DNA of 64,000 bases from CAZTAO01 sp964611645 (GCA_964611645.1 CAZTAO010000021.1:1-64000); one strand, 5' to 3'; shown: positions 1-8,764, counted from the first letter of the stretch. Notes: a model not told the origin generated them from the letters alone. Translations and numbers: made by a program.

Positions 1-1
1 G

Positions 2-523
2 GTCAAGGTTGACCGGTCCCTGCTCAAGCAGGATATCGACGTGCAGGGGTATTCCTGGCTCGGGACCACCTTTGACGCGGCCAACTCCAGCAGCACAAAG
101 TTGGCTCTCTACATTAGCGCGGCGGACGGCGAGATCGAGGTCTACCTGGACGGCAAGCGACTCGGCGAATACAAGCTGGACTACGAGCTTCGCAAAGGCA
201 TAGGATTCTTCCTCCCTCTCTCGGGCGCGCTGGCAGAGGGCAAGCACACAATTGTAGTGCAGCTCTATAACCCGAAATCGACCGACGGCATCAGCGGCCC
301 GGTATCGATTGTGGATATGTCTGCCCCAATACCTGACGCGCTCAAAACCGACGCAGAGAGGTTCTCGGGCGCTGCAAGCAAGGCAAAGCTGACAGCGCTC
401 AATGACTCCGGAATCGGCAACCCGGCGCAGTTGGATGTCTTCTTCTACCCGACGCTCAAGTACTGGCTTAGTCGTGGCACGGTCGTCCCCGCAGCGCAGG
501 CCGTCGAGACCAAGGCAAAATGA
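2..523 (+). CDS. C-terminal part of a secreted glycan-active or carbohydrate-binding protein (5' truncated)
   Basis: The reading frame is open from the window edge and ends at TGA 521-523, so the start lies outside. About 173 residues are visible. Residues about 30-95 read like a galactose-binding or jelly-roll beta-sandwich: alternating strands around YLDGKRLGEY, then FFLPLSGALAEGKHTIVVQL, which resembles the C-terminal accessory domains of beta-galactosidases and other glycoside hydrolases. The last 60 residues are Ala/Lys-rich and unremarkable. No catalytic domain is in view, so the enzyme class cannot be named. A strong palindromic terminator follows directly, and the next gene is convergent. 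The later secreted enzymes nearby fit a glycan-degrading role, but that is inference. Confidence 0.7.
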   Translation, partial: VKVDRSLLKQDIDVQGYSWLGTTFDAANSSSTKLALYISAADGEIEVYLDGKRLGEYKLDYELRKGIGFFLPLSGALAEGKHTIVVQLYNPKSTDGISGPVSIVDMSAPIPDALKTDAERFSGAASKAKLTALNDSGIGNPAQLDVFFYPTLKYWLSRGTVVPAAQAVETKAK

Positions 524-526
524 CAC

Positions 527-558
527 AAAGCCGCCGCGTCTCGAGACGCGGCGGCTTT
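527..558. terminator. Perfect 32-bp palindrome, bidirectional terminator
   Basis: Two 16-base arms form an uninterrupted palindrome: AAAGCCGCCGCGTCTC followed by its exact reverse complement. A-run and T-run edges occur on both strands. It starts 3 bp after the stop at 523, and the next gene converges on it, so it can end transcription from both sides. Confidence 0.85.
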
Positions 559-576
559 GTTCGCTTAGCTGCTATG

Positions 577-716
577 TTTCGACTTCACCCTGCCGCAACT
601 CCACTTCGTTCCGTTGCTTGCGGGGCGACGGCTCAACCAGCGGGATACGTCCATTGAGCGGAGTCGAAATGGACGTCGTTCTAACACTTGCTTTCGACTT
701 CGCTCAACCAGCGGAT
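577..716. repeat. Short interspersed repeat cluster of the GAGCGGAGTCGAA type
   Basis: The gap holds CGCTCAACCAGCGGAT at 701-716 and a near copy at 629-646. It also holds TGAGCGGAGTCGAAA at 655-669 with a 14/15 inverted copy at 693-707. A 9-bp stem ACGTCCATT/AATGGACGT (647-655, 668-676) encloses one unit. A related core occurs near 44643-44655. This resembles REP-like intergenic repeats and no gene is visible here. Confidence 0.6.
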
Positions 717-721
717 CTTCC

Positions 722-2347
722 TCACCCGCCCGCTTTTGGCGTCACCACCAACTCGAAGTGCGAGAGGGCGACGTTGCCTGTGGATCCGTCCGGACGCAGG
801 ACCTTTGCCTCCAGTCTGTTTCGACGGTGCTTTACAATGCTGGCGTCGACGAGATAGTCGGTGTAAGCGCCTGATGCTGCCACTCCTGATGGCGTGAGTG
901 GTCTGCCGTTTAGGAACATCTCCACTAGGTCCTCTGCGGTCTTGTCGGTCAGCCACACCCGCAGGCTTACAGTCGGCTTGGGCCGCATTCTCCACACGTT
1001 TGCGCCGACGTAGAAATCACAGCCAGATGTCTTGCCCTGCTCCAGCTTCACCGGCAGCAGCCCTTCCCACGAGAACGCGTGGTTGCAGTAGCCTGCGTTG
1101 ACGAATGTGTCTCGGCTGTCGAGGGTAAAGAGCATCTCTCTCTTCAGCATCGCCTTTCGGTCGCCGATCTCGTTCATCACATCCACACACCAGTTGGGCT
1201 CGGAGCCGTCAGGGAACGTGTTGAACACGTACTGGCCGCTGACTCCCGCGTCCCAAAGGTTCACAGCCGCCCCGCGCCAAGCGGCAACAGAGTTGCGCCG
1301 ATGGGCTTCGTACTGCTTGAGGTCTCGCATACCTGAGGAACTGATGCAGATGTAGGTAGGGACTTTGTACTTCGCGCCGAGGTTGATGAAGTCCGTGGTC
1401 GGCATCGCCATCGGGATGTAGCCCCCACCCCCGACCATGATGTCGATAGCCCCGCTCTTAAGGTTGGCCTCCAGGTCCAGGCCGAGATTCCTCGAGATGT
1501 CGAGCCAGCGCGGAACCCTGACGGCGAGCAAGAGAGGCCTGCCTATACGCTTCGCTTTCACGTCCAGCATTGCCCGGACCTGTTTGTGGAAATCCACCAT
1601 TACCTGGCAGTGCTCTTTTGTCACCGGCTGGACCGGGTCGCTGAATGTCTCCTTGAACAGCCACGGGTCGCGCATGTAGTCCAGTTCAACGCCGTCGATG
1701 TCGTAGTCGTCGATGACTTCCTGGATGTTCGACAGGACATACTCCCGCACTTGGGGCACGCCGTAGTCAACAACCTTGTACCAATGCCTGGGATCCCCCG
1801 TGGGATACTTCTGCTCAAAATCGGGAGTTCCCAGCCACCACTCGGGGTGCTTGGCTTTCCAGTCGCCCAGCAGCCAGTCCACCACCATATCTTCCATTCC
1901 ATTCATCCGGAGGGTCCAGATCAGCTCTTTCTTCTGGCTGTGCGTGTAGTCGACAGCAATCTGCAGCACATCAGTCCCCTGCTCCGCCAGGTGCTTTGTG
2001 AGCATCACATCCTTGGAGCAGGGAATGCCCGTGTGCTCTTTGTCGAAGTACCGGCCGGTCTTGTTTCGGTGGAGGTAGTAGCCGATGTCTTCTGTGGTGC
2101 AGAAGAACATGCTGTCCACCTGAGTCTTCAGCGCCGGCCGTATTCGCACGTCCAGATAGGCATCAGGCGTGGCTGCCCTGGCATACCAGTTGTCATCCCC
2201 GTCATTGTTGAAGATGATTCGTCGCTGCTTGTAGGCCGCTTTCTTCCTGGCAGTCACCATATCCGTGTCCGCTGCGCAGCAGGTCGCGAATACCAGGAGC
2301 ATCATCATCGCCAGCACTCTGAGACCGACTCCAGTCATGAAATCCAT
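722..2347 (-). CDS. Secreted glycoside-hydrolase-like protein (GHL10/DUF187-type TIM barrel)
   Basis: 541 residues. An N-terminal signal sequence spans about residues 1-26 (hydrophobic VLAMMMLLVFAT, then CCAAD); a lipoprotein cut at one of the Cys residues is possible. The central part looks like a TIM barrel. The segment DGVELDYMRDP at about 218-228 matches the strand that carries a catalytic acidic residue in GHL10-like glycoside hydrolases. The last 110 residues form a separate beta-sandwich (WRMRPKPTVSLRVWLTD onward), as in carbohydrate-binding modules. The start is fixed by AGGAGG six bases upstream of ATG. It lies 32 bp downstream of the sialidase-like gene on the same strand, so the two probably form an operon for breakdown of complex glycans. 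The substrate cannot be read from sequence. Confidence 0.75.
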   Translation of the reverse strand: MDFMTGVGLRVLAMMMLLVFATCCAADTDMVTARKKAAYKQRRIIFNNDGDDNWYARAATPDAYLDVRIRPALKTQVDSMFFCTTEDIGYYLHRNKTGRYFDKEHTGIPCSKDVMLTKHLAEQGTDVLQIAVDYTHSQKKELIWTLRMNGMEDMVVDWLLGDWKAKHPEWWLGTPDFEQKYPTGDPRHWYKVVDYGVPQVREYVLSNIQEVIDDYDIDGVELDYMRDPWLFKETFSDPVQPVTKEHCQVMVDFHKQVRAMLDVKAKRIGRPLLLAVRVPRWLDISRNLGLDLEANLKSGAIDIMVGGGGYIPMAMPTTDFINLGAKYKVPTYICISSSGMRDLKQYEAHRRNSVAAWRGAAVNLWDAGVSGQYVFNTFPDGSEPNWCVDVMNEIGDRKAMLKREMLFTLDSRDTFVNAGYCNHAFSWEGLLPVKLEQGKTSGCDFYVGANVWRMRPKPTVSLRVWLTDKTAEDLVEMFLNGRPLTPSGVAASGAYTDYLVDASIVKHRRNRLEAKVLRPDGSTGNVALSHFELVVTPKAGG

Positions 2348-2379
2348 TTGCTTCCTCCTATATACCCGACAGATACGAT

Positions 2380-4401
2380 CTACTTCAACTCCAACGCGAG
2401 CGTCGCGCCGAGTATGGTGTAGCCCTGAGTTGCCCCATCGAGATTACTTGCGAAAGTAAACTCGAATGTGTTCTTGCCTTTGACCAGAGCCTTGGCAGGC
2501 ACCAGGAGCCAGCCACTATGCCCGGCGCCTTCGCCGACCACGCTGGAGTCAACTGCTATCGCCGTCTTGCCGTTGAGAGAGATGACCGCCTCCTTTGGCT
2601 CGTCGATATCGTCAACATTCAGCTCCAGCCAGGCATTCTTGACCATACCGGCAGCAAAGGGCAGGTCGAAAGTCATGGCTTTCTTCGTTCCCACAGCAAC
2701 TTGGAAGAGATCGGGAAGAGCGTCAACTGGCGAAAGGCGAACTGCGTTCTTTGCTACCGGCGAGTTCTTCGGAGCCACAGGCGCCGCCGTTCTGATCTCA
2801 ATTGGGTTGGAGGTCGAGAAGACCTGACGGCAGGTCATTGTCATGCTGGGGTTCTGCGGATCGTTGATCTTGCTGCGGTCGAATGTGGCGATCCACCCAA
2901 GGCAGCTCACCACCTGCTCAACCGGCGCGAACATATCATATCCCAATCGCCCGACCGGGCTCTTCAGGTATACAGCAAGGTCGCTCAGCTTGCAGTAGAA
3001 CCTGCCGTCGTAGAACTGCGATGGTATCTCCCACGTGTTGAGCGTGTCTTTCGAGTCGCCGGCGGAGACCTGCAACAGCAGCTTCGCCTGGGATGCCGGC
3101 AGCGGCGCGTCTTCCTGGTAGAACCACGAGAGCAGCAGAGCGCGCATCCTGCGGCCATACACGTCACCGGGCCGTGGCTTTACCACACCTTTGTCCCAGG
3201 TCAGATAGACTGTGTCATCCACAACACTTACTGTCGGATAGGAGACGCTGCCATAGTCCTCCGGCAATATTCCCACGTAGTCCAGCCCTCTCGCCATCTG
3301 CGGGATTGGATCGGGAGCGACATAGCCCGCCGGCGGGAGAACGCTGGTATCGATGGTTCTGAAGAACTTCCAGGTCTTTCCGTCATCCTGGCTGATCGCT
3401 GAACTCAGCCTGCCCCTGCGGTAGCTGGCCCGGACTTCATCACCCGACACCTGGTTCCAGAGGAGGAGCCAGTCGCCGGTCTTCTCGATCCTGGTGATAG
3501 CGCAGGGAGAGTAGGAGTTGCACAGGATGGTGGGCCGGGGGTAGTCGAACCGCTGCCCAGGAATGTATTTAACCTGGTTTCCGGACTCATCGACGTAGCT
3601 GCGCGTTACGCTATGAGCAGTGTAGAGCCTGCCGAGAGTTGTTCGGGCGAACAGGACGAGATCGCCACTTCGGGTCTCGATGATGCTGGGTTCATCGACC
3701 GGCCACATTCCGCCGTAGCCTTCCTTGTCCCAGATCATTATCCCGCCCTCGCTCTTGTGCCAGGTCTTGCCTTCATCGTCGGAGTAAACGATACAGCCGT
3801 TGTCAGGCTCGGGATAGTGCGCGTGGCCCTCTTCCGGGACCAGCTTACCGTTGAGAGTCCCGAAGCTGCGGCCCAGTACGTAGAGACCATCGTGCCCTGC
3901 GCCTGATGTCCACCTCATTGGCACCACCAGTCGACCTGTCCTGGCTTGAATGAGCGTGTTGGGATAAGGCCAACTGCCGTTCATGGGCGCAGCATCCCAC
4001 ACTCCCTGCTTGACCCATGTCTTACCCTCATCCTCCGAGGTGTAGAATGTCGAACCGTTGAAACCGCCGAGCTTGCCGGACTGCAGCCGGATCACCATCT
4101 CCACCGATGGCTCTGTCTTCTCCGGCTCAGACCAGGTGAGGCCGTTGTCGGATGAGAACCGCATCTTGCCCTCGCCGATCATCATCACCCGTCCGTCTTT
4201 GGCCTTGAGCACGGTGGGCCAGCCTATGGGAGCGCCATACTCAACCCCAACATCCAGCTTCCTGACACCCACCGATGGCGGGGCAGGCACTCTGAACTCA
4301 ATAATCTCTGCCGGGGTAGGTTCATCGGCGGACGCGAGTGCGAATGGGGCAACAAGCGCATACACTGCGAGAAGCAGAACAGCTACATTGAGAACACGCA
4401 T
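2380..4401 (-). CDS. Exo-alpha-sialidase-like secreted BNR-repeat protein
   Basis: 673 residues from ATG 4401. A longer frame exists, but this start has AAAGGAGA at proper spacing and begins a clear signal peptide (MRVLNVAVLLLAVYALV...ALA). Four Asp-box repeats of the S/T-x-D-x-G-x-T-W kind are visible: SSDNGLTW about 83-90, TSEDEGKTW about 121-129, YSDDEGKTW about 206-214 and SQDDGKTW about 337-344. They define a six-bladed sialidase propeller. The stretch DEPSIIETRSGDLVLFAR also fits the family. From about residue 430 a short module precedes a C-terminal beta-sandwich (LELNVDDIDEPKEAVISLNG). The likely role is extracellular glycoside cleavage, but many BNR proteins of this type are not true sialidases. 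A weak -10 (TATAAG) lies upstream at 4453-4458. Confidence 0.8.
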   Translation of the reverse strand: MRVLNVAVLLLAVYALVAPFALASADEPTPAEIIEFRVPAPPSVGVRKLDVGVEYGAPIGWPTVLKAKDGRVMMIGEGKMRFSSDNGLTWSEPEKTEPSVEMVIRLQSGKLGGFNGSTFYTSEDEGKTWVKQGVWDAAPMNGSWPYPNTLIQARTGRLVVPMRWTSGAGHDGLYVLGRSFGTLNGKLVPEEGHAHYPEPDNGCIVYSDDEGKTWHKSEGGIMIWDKEGYGGMWPVDEPSIIETRSGDLVLFARTTLGRLYTAHSVTRSYVDESGNQVKYIPGQRFDYPRPTILCNSYSPCAITRIEKTGDWLLLWNQVSGDEVRASYRRGRLSSAISQDDGKTWKFFRTIDTSVLPPAGYVAPDPIPQMARGLDYVGILPEDYGSVSYPTVSVVDDTVYLTWDKGVVKPRPGDVYGRRMRALLLSWFYQEDAPLPASQAKLLLQVSAGDSKDTLNTWEIPSQFYDGRFYCKLSDLAVYLKSPVGRLGYDMFAPVEQVVSCLGWIATFDRSKINDPQNPSMTMTCRQVFSTSNPIEIRTAAPVAPKNSPVAKNAVRLSPVDALPDLFQVAVGTKKAMTFDLPFAAGMVKNAWLELNVDDIDEPKEAVISLNGKTAIAVDSSVVGEGAGHSGWLLVPAKALVKGKNTFEFTFASNLDGATQGYTILGATLALELK

Positions 4402-4515
4402 TGGGTTGGTCTCCTTTGGATAGCATCGCATTGATAACACAAGTACTGTTCTCTTATACTGCGTTGGGGCAGATTCCTTCAGTTGCATGCAATTATTTTC
4501 ATGTTTGGTCGACCA

Positions 4516-4585
4516 CACGTCATACCACGCTTGCTCCCCAGACACTGGTCAGAGGTAGACCCTGAAACAAGTTCAGGGTGACGTG
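4516..4585. repeat. Nested inverted-repeat element in the gap before the DNA glycosylase gene
   Basis: Outer arms are CACGTCA (4516-4522) and TGACGTG (4579-4585). Inner arms are CCCTGAA (4560-4566) and TTCAGGG (4572-4578). Read on the minus strand it encodes the peptide RHPELVSGS, a familiar signature of a dispersed repeat that is often mispredicted as protein. The 300-base gap 4402-4701 otherwise holds only promoter-like sequence. Confidence 0.6.
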
Positions 4586-4663
4586 TAGGTGGCACATGGG
4601 TGACGTATGCGGGTGACTTGGCGTGGATTACCTGGTCACCATCACACGCACTCGCTCGGAGAC

Positions 4664-4693
4664 TTGTCGAAAAGCACCTCTGGCGGGTAGAAT
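4664..4693 (+). promoter_or_regulatory. Candidate promoter of the 3-methyladenine glycosylase gene
   Basis: TTGTCG (4664-4669), 18-base spacer, TAGAAT (4688-4693). The expected transcription start falls within a few bases of ATG 4702, so the message may be nearly leaderless, which would explain the missing Shine-Dalgarno sequence. Confidence 0.45.
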
Positions 4694-4701
4694 CTACTGT
4701 G

Positions 4702-5310
4702 ATGTTTGGCATTCCCGAATATGATCATACCGCGTACCCGCAGCTGCCCAGAAGTTTCTTTCTGGAGCCGACATTGGATGTTGCGCGGCGCTTGCTCGGA
4801 AAAGTGGTGGTCTACGGAAGCTCTTCGGGTGTGCTTGCGGGCAGGATCGTTGAAACAGAGGCATATACGCGGAACGACCCCGCCTGCCACGCAAACAGAG
4901 GCAAGACCAATCGCAACGCAGTGATGTTTGGCGAGGCGGGCCGTGCGTATGTCTACTTCACATACGGAGTCCATTACTGCCTAAACTTCGTAACTCAGCC
5001 CGAAGGAGTTGCTGAAGGCGTGCTGATCCGGGCGCTCCAGCCTCTTCTGGGCATTGAGACTATGATGCTCAACCGCAAGACCGAGGTCGCGCGTAAGCTC
5101 TGCAGCGGACCCGGCAAGCTGTGTCAGGCGTTCGGCATTGACGGCCGACTGAACGGAACCGACCTGCTGGGCGACACGTTGTTTGTTGTGGATGACGGTG
5201 CCGCCTGTGATAGAATCGTTGAACGGCCACGCATCGGCATTCGCGAGGCAACCGACCGGCTCTGGCGGTTTTACCCGGCAGAGGTGACAGAATGGATATC
5301 TAGGAAATGA
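4702..5310 (+). CDS. DNA-3-methyladenine glycosylase (AAG/MPG family)
   Basis: 202 residues, normal for bacterial alkyladenine glycosylases that start base excision repair by removing alkylated and deaminated purines. Visible family marks are LPRSFFLEPTLDVARRLLGK near the N-terminus, the active-site segment AGRIVETEAY with the catalytic Glu, the tract HANRGKTNRNAVMFGEAGRAYVYFTYG and LNFVT. ATG 4702 is preferred over longer frames because the family starts just before LPRSFF. GTG 4699 is an equally weak alternative. The stop overlaps the next start as ATGA, so RqcH is translationally coupled to it. Confidence 0.93.
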   Translation: MFGIPEYDHTAYPQLPRSFFLEPTLDVARRLLGKVVVYGSSSGVLAGRIVETEAYTRNDPACHANRGKTNRNAVMFGEAGRAYVYFTYGVHYCLNFVTQPEGVAEGVLIRALQPLLGIETMMLNRKTEVARKLCSGPGKLCQAFGIDGRLNGTDLLGDTLFVVDDGAACDRIVERPRIGIREATDRLWRFYPAEVTEWISRK

Positions 5311-7016
5311 ACTACGACGGCCTAATACTTGCGGCGCTCAGTGCTGAGTTTCGCTCCAGGATTATCGGCGGCAAGCTCCAGCACGTGCGCCAGCATTCGG
5401 ACACGGACTTCACACTGGAACTCCGACTTGCGGGGCGCACCGAGCGACTGCTGATGTCCTGTGACCCGCGTTTCCCGCGGATCTACCTCACTGCCTCACG
5501 TGAGCCAGCGGTCCCGGAACCGTCCGCATTCTGCATGACACTGCGCAAGCATCTGGAGGGGCTGTTCGTTACAAACATCCGCCAGATTGGAATGGACCGC
5601 GTCCTCCACATAGAAATGACGGCGCGCCTGCGGGCGCCACGGACCCTGATAGTCGAGATCATGGGCAAGCACAGCAATATCGTGCTTGTCGATGAGGGCC
5701 AGAGGGTTCTTGCAGCAGCTAAGTATGTAGGTGTATCGATGAGCAGAACTCGGCAGATACTGCCGGGTGGCCCATATCTCCCGCCTCCGGGCGACCCGAA
5801 GGCTGACTGGGCGATGCTGGACAGGGCCCAGATCAGAGAGATCTGTGCTCAGTATGCGCAAACTGCCGATGCAAAGGGATGGTTGATGAAGACGTTCGCG
5901 GGCATCGGCCCGTTCCTGGCCAATGAAGTAATTGCCAGGATCGGCAACACCTGCGACCTGAGTTGCGAAGGGTTGTCGGGAGTGCTTATCGACATCGCCG
6001 AAGTCGTCCACAGCGGCGACATTCACCCCGTGCTCATCCGTCACGACGGACGCGATGTGGCGGCCTACCCAATCCCGAGTCTTCAGTATACAAAGGACGA
6101 GCAGCACCCCAGGGAAAACCTCAATGATCCCGTTGACGCGATGTTCCGGTCGCTTCTGGCGAACAACCGGATTGAAGACGAACGCAGACAGGTCCTAGTC
6201 TCGCTGGAGCGCTCGCTATCAACAAAGCAGCAGTTCCTGGACTCAGCCCGCAGGACTATCGAGGAGGCGGAACGTTCGGAGCGTTACAAGCAGATCGGTG
6301 ACCTGATCCTTGGCAGCGTGCAGTCAATCACCAAGGGCGACGTGACGGCACAACTTGTGAACTACTTCGACCCCGACCTCTCAACTATCGAGGTGGAACT
6401 CGACGAGAAGCTCACACCTCAGGAGAACGCCCAGCGATACTACAAGAGATACCGCAAGACCAAAGAGGCGCTGGCACTCGCCAGCAGCAGGCTGGAACTG
6501 CTTGAGTCTGAGGTGGCTGAGCTGGGACATGCGCTTAGCCGGGCTGAGTCCTTGGAGACTGTGGAGGAACTGCGCGCGCTGCGAGACGACTTCCTGGCCC
6601 GAGGTCTGCTTCGGCACGAGAAGCAGACGGTGGAACAAGGGCCGCCCGATGAACTCCAGGGCAAGCACATCCGGCGCTTCACCACACCCGATGGCTGGGA
6701 GATCCTCTACGGCGAAAACGCCACGGCTAATGACTTGCTCACCACGCGCATAGCCAGGCCCAATGACCTCTGGTTCCACACAAGGTCTATCACGGGAGCA
6801 CACGTGGTGATCCGGGTTGCGGGCAGGTCGGTGGTGGTGCCCAGGTCGGTGATAGAACAGGCCGCCGGCATCGCAGCCAAGAACTCAGATGCTAAGCACT
6901 CCTCGCTGGTACCGGTCGACTACACCCTGCGCAAGTTCGTCCGAAAACCCCGAGGCTCCGCCCCAGGCCGGGTAACCTACACAAATGAGAAGACCATTGA
7001 CGTGAGGATGCAGTAG
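5307..7016 (+). CDS. rqcH: NFACT-family ribosome quality control protein RqcH (FbpA-like)
   Basis: 569 residues, full length for the family. The N-terminal NFACT-N domain starts with MNYDGLILAALSAEFRSRIIGGK. A helix-hairpin-helix region lies near residues 190-230 (FAGIGPFLANEVIARIG), then a long charged coiled coil at about 290-420. The C-terminal NFACT-R domain carries NDLWFHTRSITGAHVVIR. RqcH binds obstructed 50S subunits carrying peptidyl-tRNA and directs alanine tailing of stalled chains; older annotations call it fibronectin-binding protein. The ATG overlaps the previous stop by 4 bases. It ends before a 17-bp inverted repeat shared with a convergent gene. Confidence 0.93.
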   Translation: MNYDGLILAALSAEFRSRIIGGKLQHVRQHSDTDFTLELRLAGRTERLLMSCDPRFPRIYLTASREPAVPEPSAFCMTLRKHLEGLFVTNIRQIGMDRVLHIEMTARLRAPRTLIVEIMGKHSNIVLVDEGQRVLAAAKYVGVSMSRTRQILPGGPYLPPPGDPKADWAMLDRAQIREICAQYAQTADAKGWLMKTFAGIGPFLANEVIARIGNTCDLSCEGLSGVLIDIAEVVHSGDIHPVLIRHDGRDVAAYPIPSLQYTKDEQHPRENLNDPVDAMFRSLLANNRIEDERRQVLVSLERSLSTKQQFLDSARRTIEEAERSERYKQIGDLILGSVQSITKGDVTAQLVNYFDPDLSTIEVELDEKLTPQENAQRYYKRYRKTKEALALASSRLELLESEVAELGHALSRAESLETVEELRALRDDFLARGLLRHEKQTVEQGPPDELQGKHIRRFTTPDGWEILYGENATANDLLTTRIARPNDLWFHTRSITGAHVVIRVAGRSVVVPRSVIEQAAGIAAKNSDAKHSSLVPVDYTLRKFVRKPRGSAPGRVTYTNEKTIDVRMQ

Positions 7017-7040
7017 TACACGCCCGAGAAAGGGGCCGTA

Positions 7041-7120
7041 ATCACGAAAACACGAAAGGGAGAAAACACGAAAGAAGATCAGGAATGTTTCGTGCTTTCA
7101 TGATTTCGTGTTTTCGTGAT
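7041..7120. terminator. Long imperfect hairpin between convergent genes
   Basis: Perfect 17-base arms, ATCACGAAAACACGAAA (7041-7057) and its reverse complement (7104-7120), flank a loop that itself contains AAAACACGAAA and TTTCGTGCTTTC. The element lies between rqcH and the convergent nucleotidase gene and probably ends both transcripts. It is AT-rich compared with its surroundings and may also be a dispersed repeat. Confidence 0.55.
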
Positions 7121-7136
7121 AGATTTGGTCTTCGGC

Positions 7137-8564
7137 CTATATCCTCAGCTTCCCGTCAATCAAACCCTCCAGCGGCTTGTCTTTGCTGGTTGGGTTCTTC
7201 TCCAGCCACTGGTAGACGGGGGTTCGCCAGTCGTCGGAGAGCATTGCGGCGGATGGGTCGGATGTTGTCAGGATTTCGGTGGTCTCGTAGATGAAGTTGG
7301 GCATCACAATCGCATAGTTGGCGGCCGGGTCAATTGCGGCGCCTGTTTTGGTGACTATCCAACTGCCGTTCGTCTTCTGCAAGCCGGATACGCCGAGATT
7401 GCCGGCATTGGCGAGGAATTCGGATAGCTGCTGACCAGTTAGCTTCACTTTCAGAAGGGTGTTGGTGAATGGCATCAGGCTGAAGACAGTGCCTTTTGTG
7501 AGGTCTCCGGCTGGTATGTCCTGCCGCAGAGAGCCATAGTTGAGAACGGCGAAGTCGGCAGTTGTATCGTAAGCGGCGTAGGCATCGGCCACGAAGTTGT
7601 ACAGCGCTGGGATTCTGGTAAGCCCCGATGCAGTGTATCCCATCACCGTCCCGAACTCCGCGTCCATTTTCTTCTGCCATGAGGCGATTTCTTTCGCCAC
7701 GGCACGGTCGGCGGTGGGCTTGACTTGCGACAGCCACACCTGTTTGCTGGAAAGCACAATAGACTTGCCGGTCTTTGGATTGTAGTCGAGATCGATGCGG
7801 GTGTAGGAGTCCCACCAGAGGCCACTGTTGATGACCCAGGTCTCACCCTCCATCCTCTGCGCCATTTCGTGGCTATGGCCGCCGATCATCAGCGGTATCT
7901 TCAGGTCCTGCACTTCGGCGGCAAGCTTGACCAGCTCCTCCTGGGGAACGTGAGCGGCAATCACCACCATCTCAGCTCCCTGCTCGCGAACAGTCTTCAC
8001 CAACGGCCTCAGCGCTGCAGCGTAGTCGCTCACGATATAGGCCTTCGCGTTGTTGGTGCTCTTTTGCAGTTCCGTGGTAGTGAGGCCGATAATAGCTATC
8101 TTTACGCCCTGTTCGTTGTTGAACACGTATGGCACGGCAAAAGGCAGAGGGCTGCCATCCTTTGTAGTGATGTTCGCAGCTACGAACGGGAACCTGGCCG
8201 TCTTGGTCCAGTCGATCAGCTTGTCGAGCATGAAGTCGAACTCGTGATTGCCGATCGCCGACACATCGTATCCCATTATGTTCATCACGGCTATCGCAGG
8301 GTCGCCTTTGAATGCCGTGGTTATTGCCGGGCCCGTGGCGTTGTCTCCGGCGCTGACCACAAGGAACTTCGACGGCACATAGCGCTCATACTTCTGCCAG
8401 TAGGATAGCATTTCCGCTGTCCCACCGAGGATTCTTTCGTCGGACTTCTGGGCAGATATCCACCCGTGGGTATCACCCGTTGTCAGCACTCGCACCGGAA
8501 TGGCCCACGAACTCGACGCGCTCAGCGCGATAAGCAAGCACAATACACAAAGAAGCCTCTTCAT
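7137..8564 (-). CDS. Secreted metallophosphatase, 5'-nucleotidase / 2',3'-cyclic phosphodiesterase family
   Basis: 475 residues with a signal peptide (MKRLLCVLCLLIALSASSSWA). Metal ligands of the calcineurin-like phosphatase core are visible: GDTHG near residue 33, SAGDN near 72, GNHEFD near 106, and the later AAHVPQEE and GGHSHE motifs. The C-terminal half is the 5'-nucleotidase substrate-binding domain, with NYGSLRQDIPAG and FSLMPFTNTLLKVKLTG. Such enzymes hydrolyse extracellular nucleotides or UDP-sugars to recover phosphate and nucleosides. GGAGG lies 8 bases before the ATG. The gene stands alone with its own promoter at 8608-8636. Confidence 0.9.
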   Translation of the reverse strand: MKRLLCVLCLLIALSASSSWAIPVRVLTTGDTHGWISAQKSDERILGGTAEMLSYWQKYERYVPSKFLVVSAGDNATGPAITTAFKGDPAIAVMNIMGYDVSAIGNHEFDFMLDKLIDWTKTARFPFVAANITTKDGSPLPFAVPYVFNNEQGVKIAIIGLTTTELQKSTNNAKAYIVSDYAAALRPLVKTVREQGAEMVVIAAHVPQEELVKLAAEVQDLKIPLMIGGHSHEMAQRMEGETWVINSGLWWDSYTRIDLDYNPKTGKSIVLSSKQVWLSQVKPTADRAVAKEIASWQKKMDAEFGTVMGYTASGLTRIPALYNFVADAYAAYDTTADFAVLNYGSLRQDIPAGDLTKGTVFSLMPFTNTLLKVKLTGQQLSEFLANAGNLGVSGLQKTNGSWIVTKTGAAIDPAANYAIVMPNFIYETTEILTTSDPSAAMLSDDWRTPVYQWLEKNPTSKDKPLEGLIDGKLRI

Positions 8565-8607
8565 CTCAGTTCCTCCAAATGGCGTGTTTCACAGATCTTA
8601 CTGATTG

Positions 8608-8636
8608 AGATTACATTCGCCGAGCGTTCTTGTCAA
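8608..8636 (-). promoter_or_regulatory. Promoter of the 5'-nucleotidase gene
   Basis: On the minus strand: TTGACA, 17-base spacer, TAATCT. The -35 is perfect and the -10 is close to consensus. It gives a leader of roughly 35 bases before the Shine-Dalgarno and ATG at 8564. Confidence 0.7.
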
Positions 8637-8691
8637 CCCGGATAGTAGCTGTTCAGTATTGGTGATTGCGATATTCGCCACATAGTGCGCG

Positions 8692-8736
8692 CCCCTCACC
8701 CCCGCCCTCTCCCCGCGAGGCCGGGGAGAGGGAGTT
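8692..8736. repeat. GC-rich interspersed hairpin repeat
   Basis: The unit reads CCCCTCACCCCCGCCCTCTC and continues with the stem CTCTCCCCG/CGGGGAGAG around CGAGGC. A near-identical copy lies at 16502-16547 and a diverged one at 16376-16420. All are intergenic. Confidence 0.75.
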
Positions 8737-8764
8737 CTCAGGAAGACTGATCAACCCGGATAAC

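Noticed and set aside
1586..2422. Long plus-strand open frame (278 codons)
   Set aside because: It lies entirely antisense to the glycoside-hydrolase-like gene, which has a signal peptide, family motifs and a ribosome site.
4479..4712. Minus-strand ORF containing RHPELVSGS
   Set aside because: It is the translated form of a dispersed repeat, not a conserved protein, and has no ribosome site.
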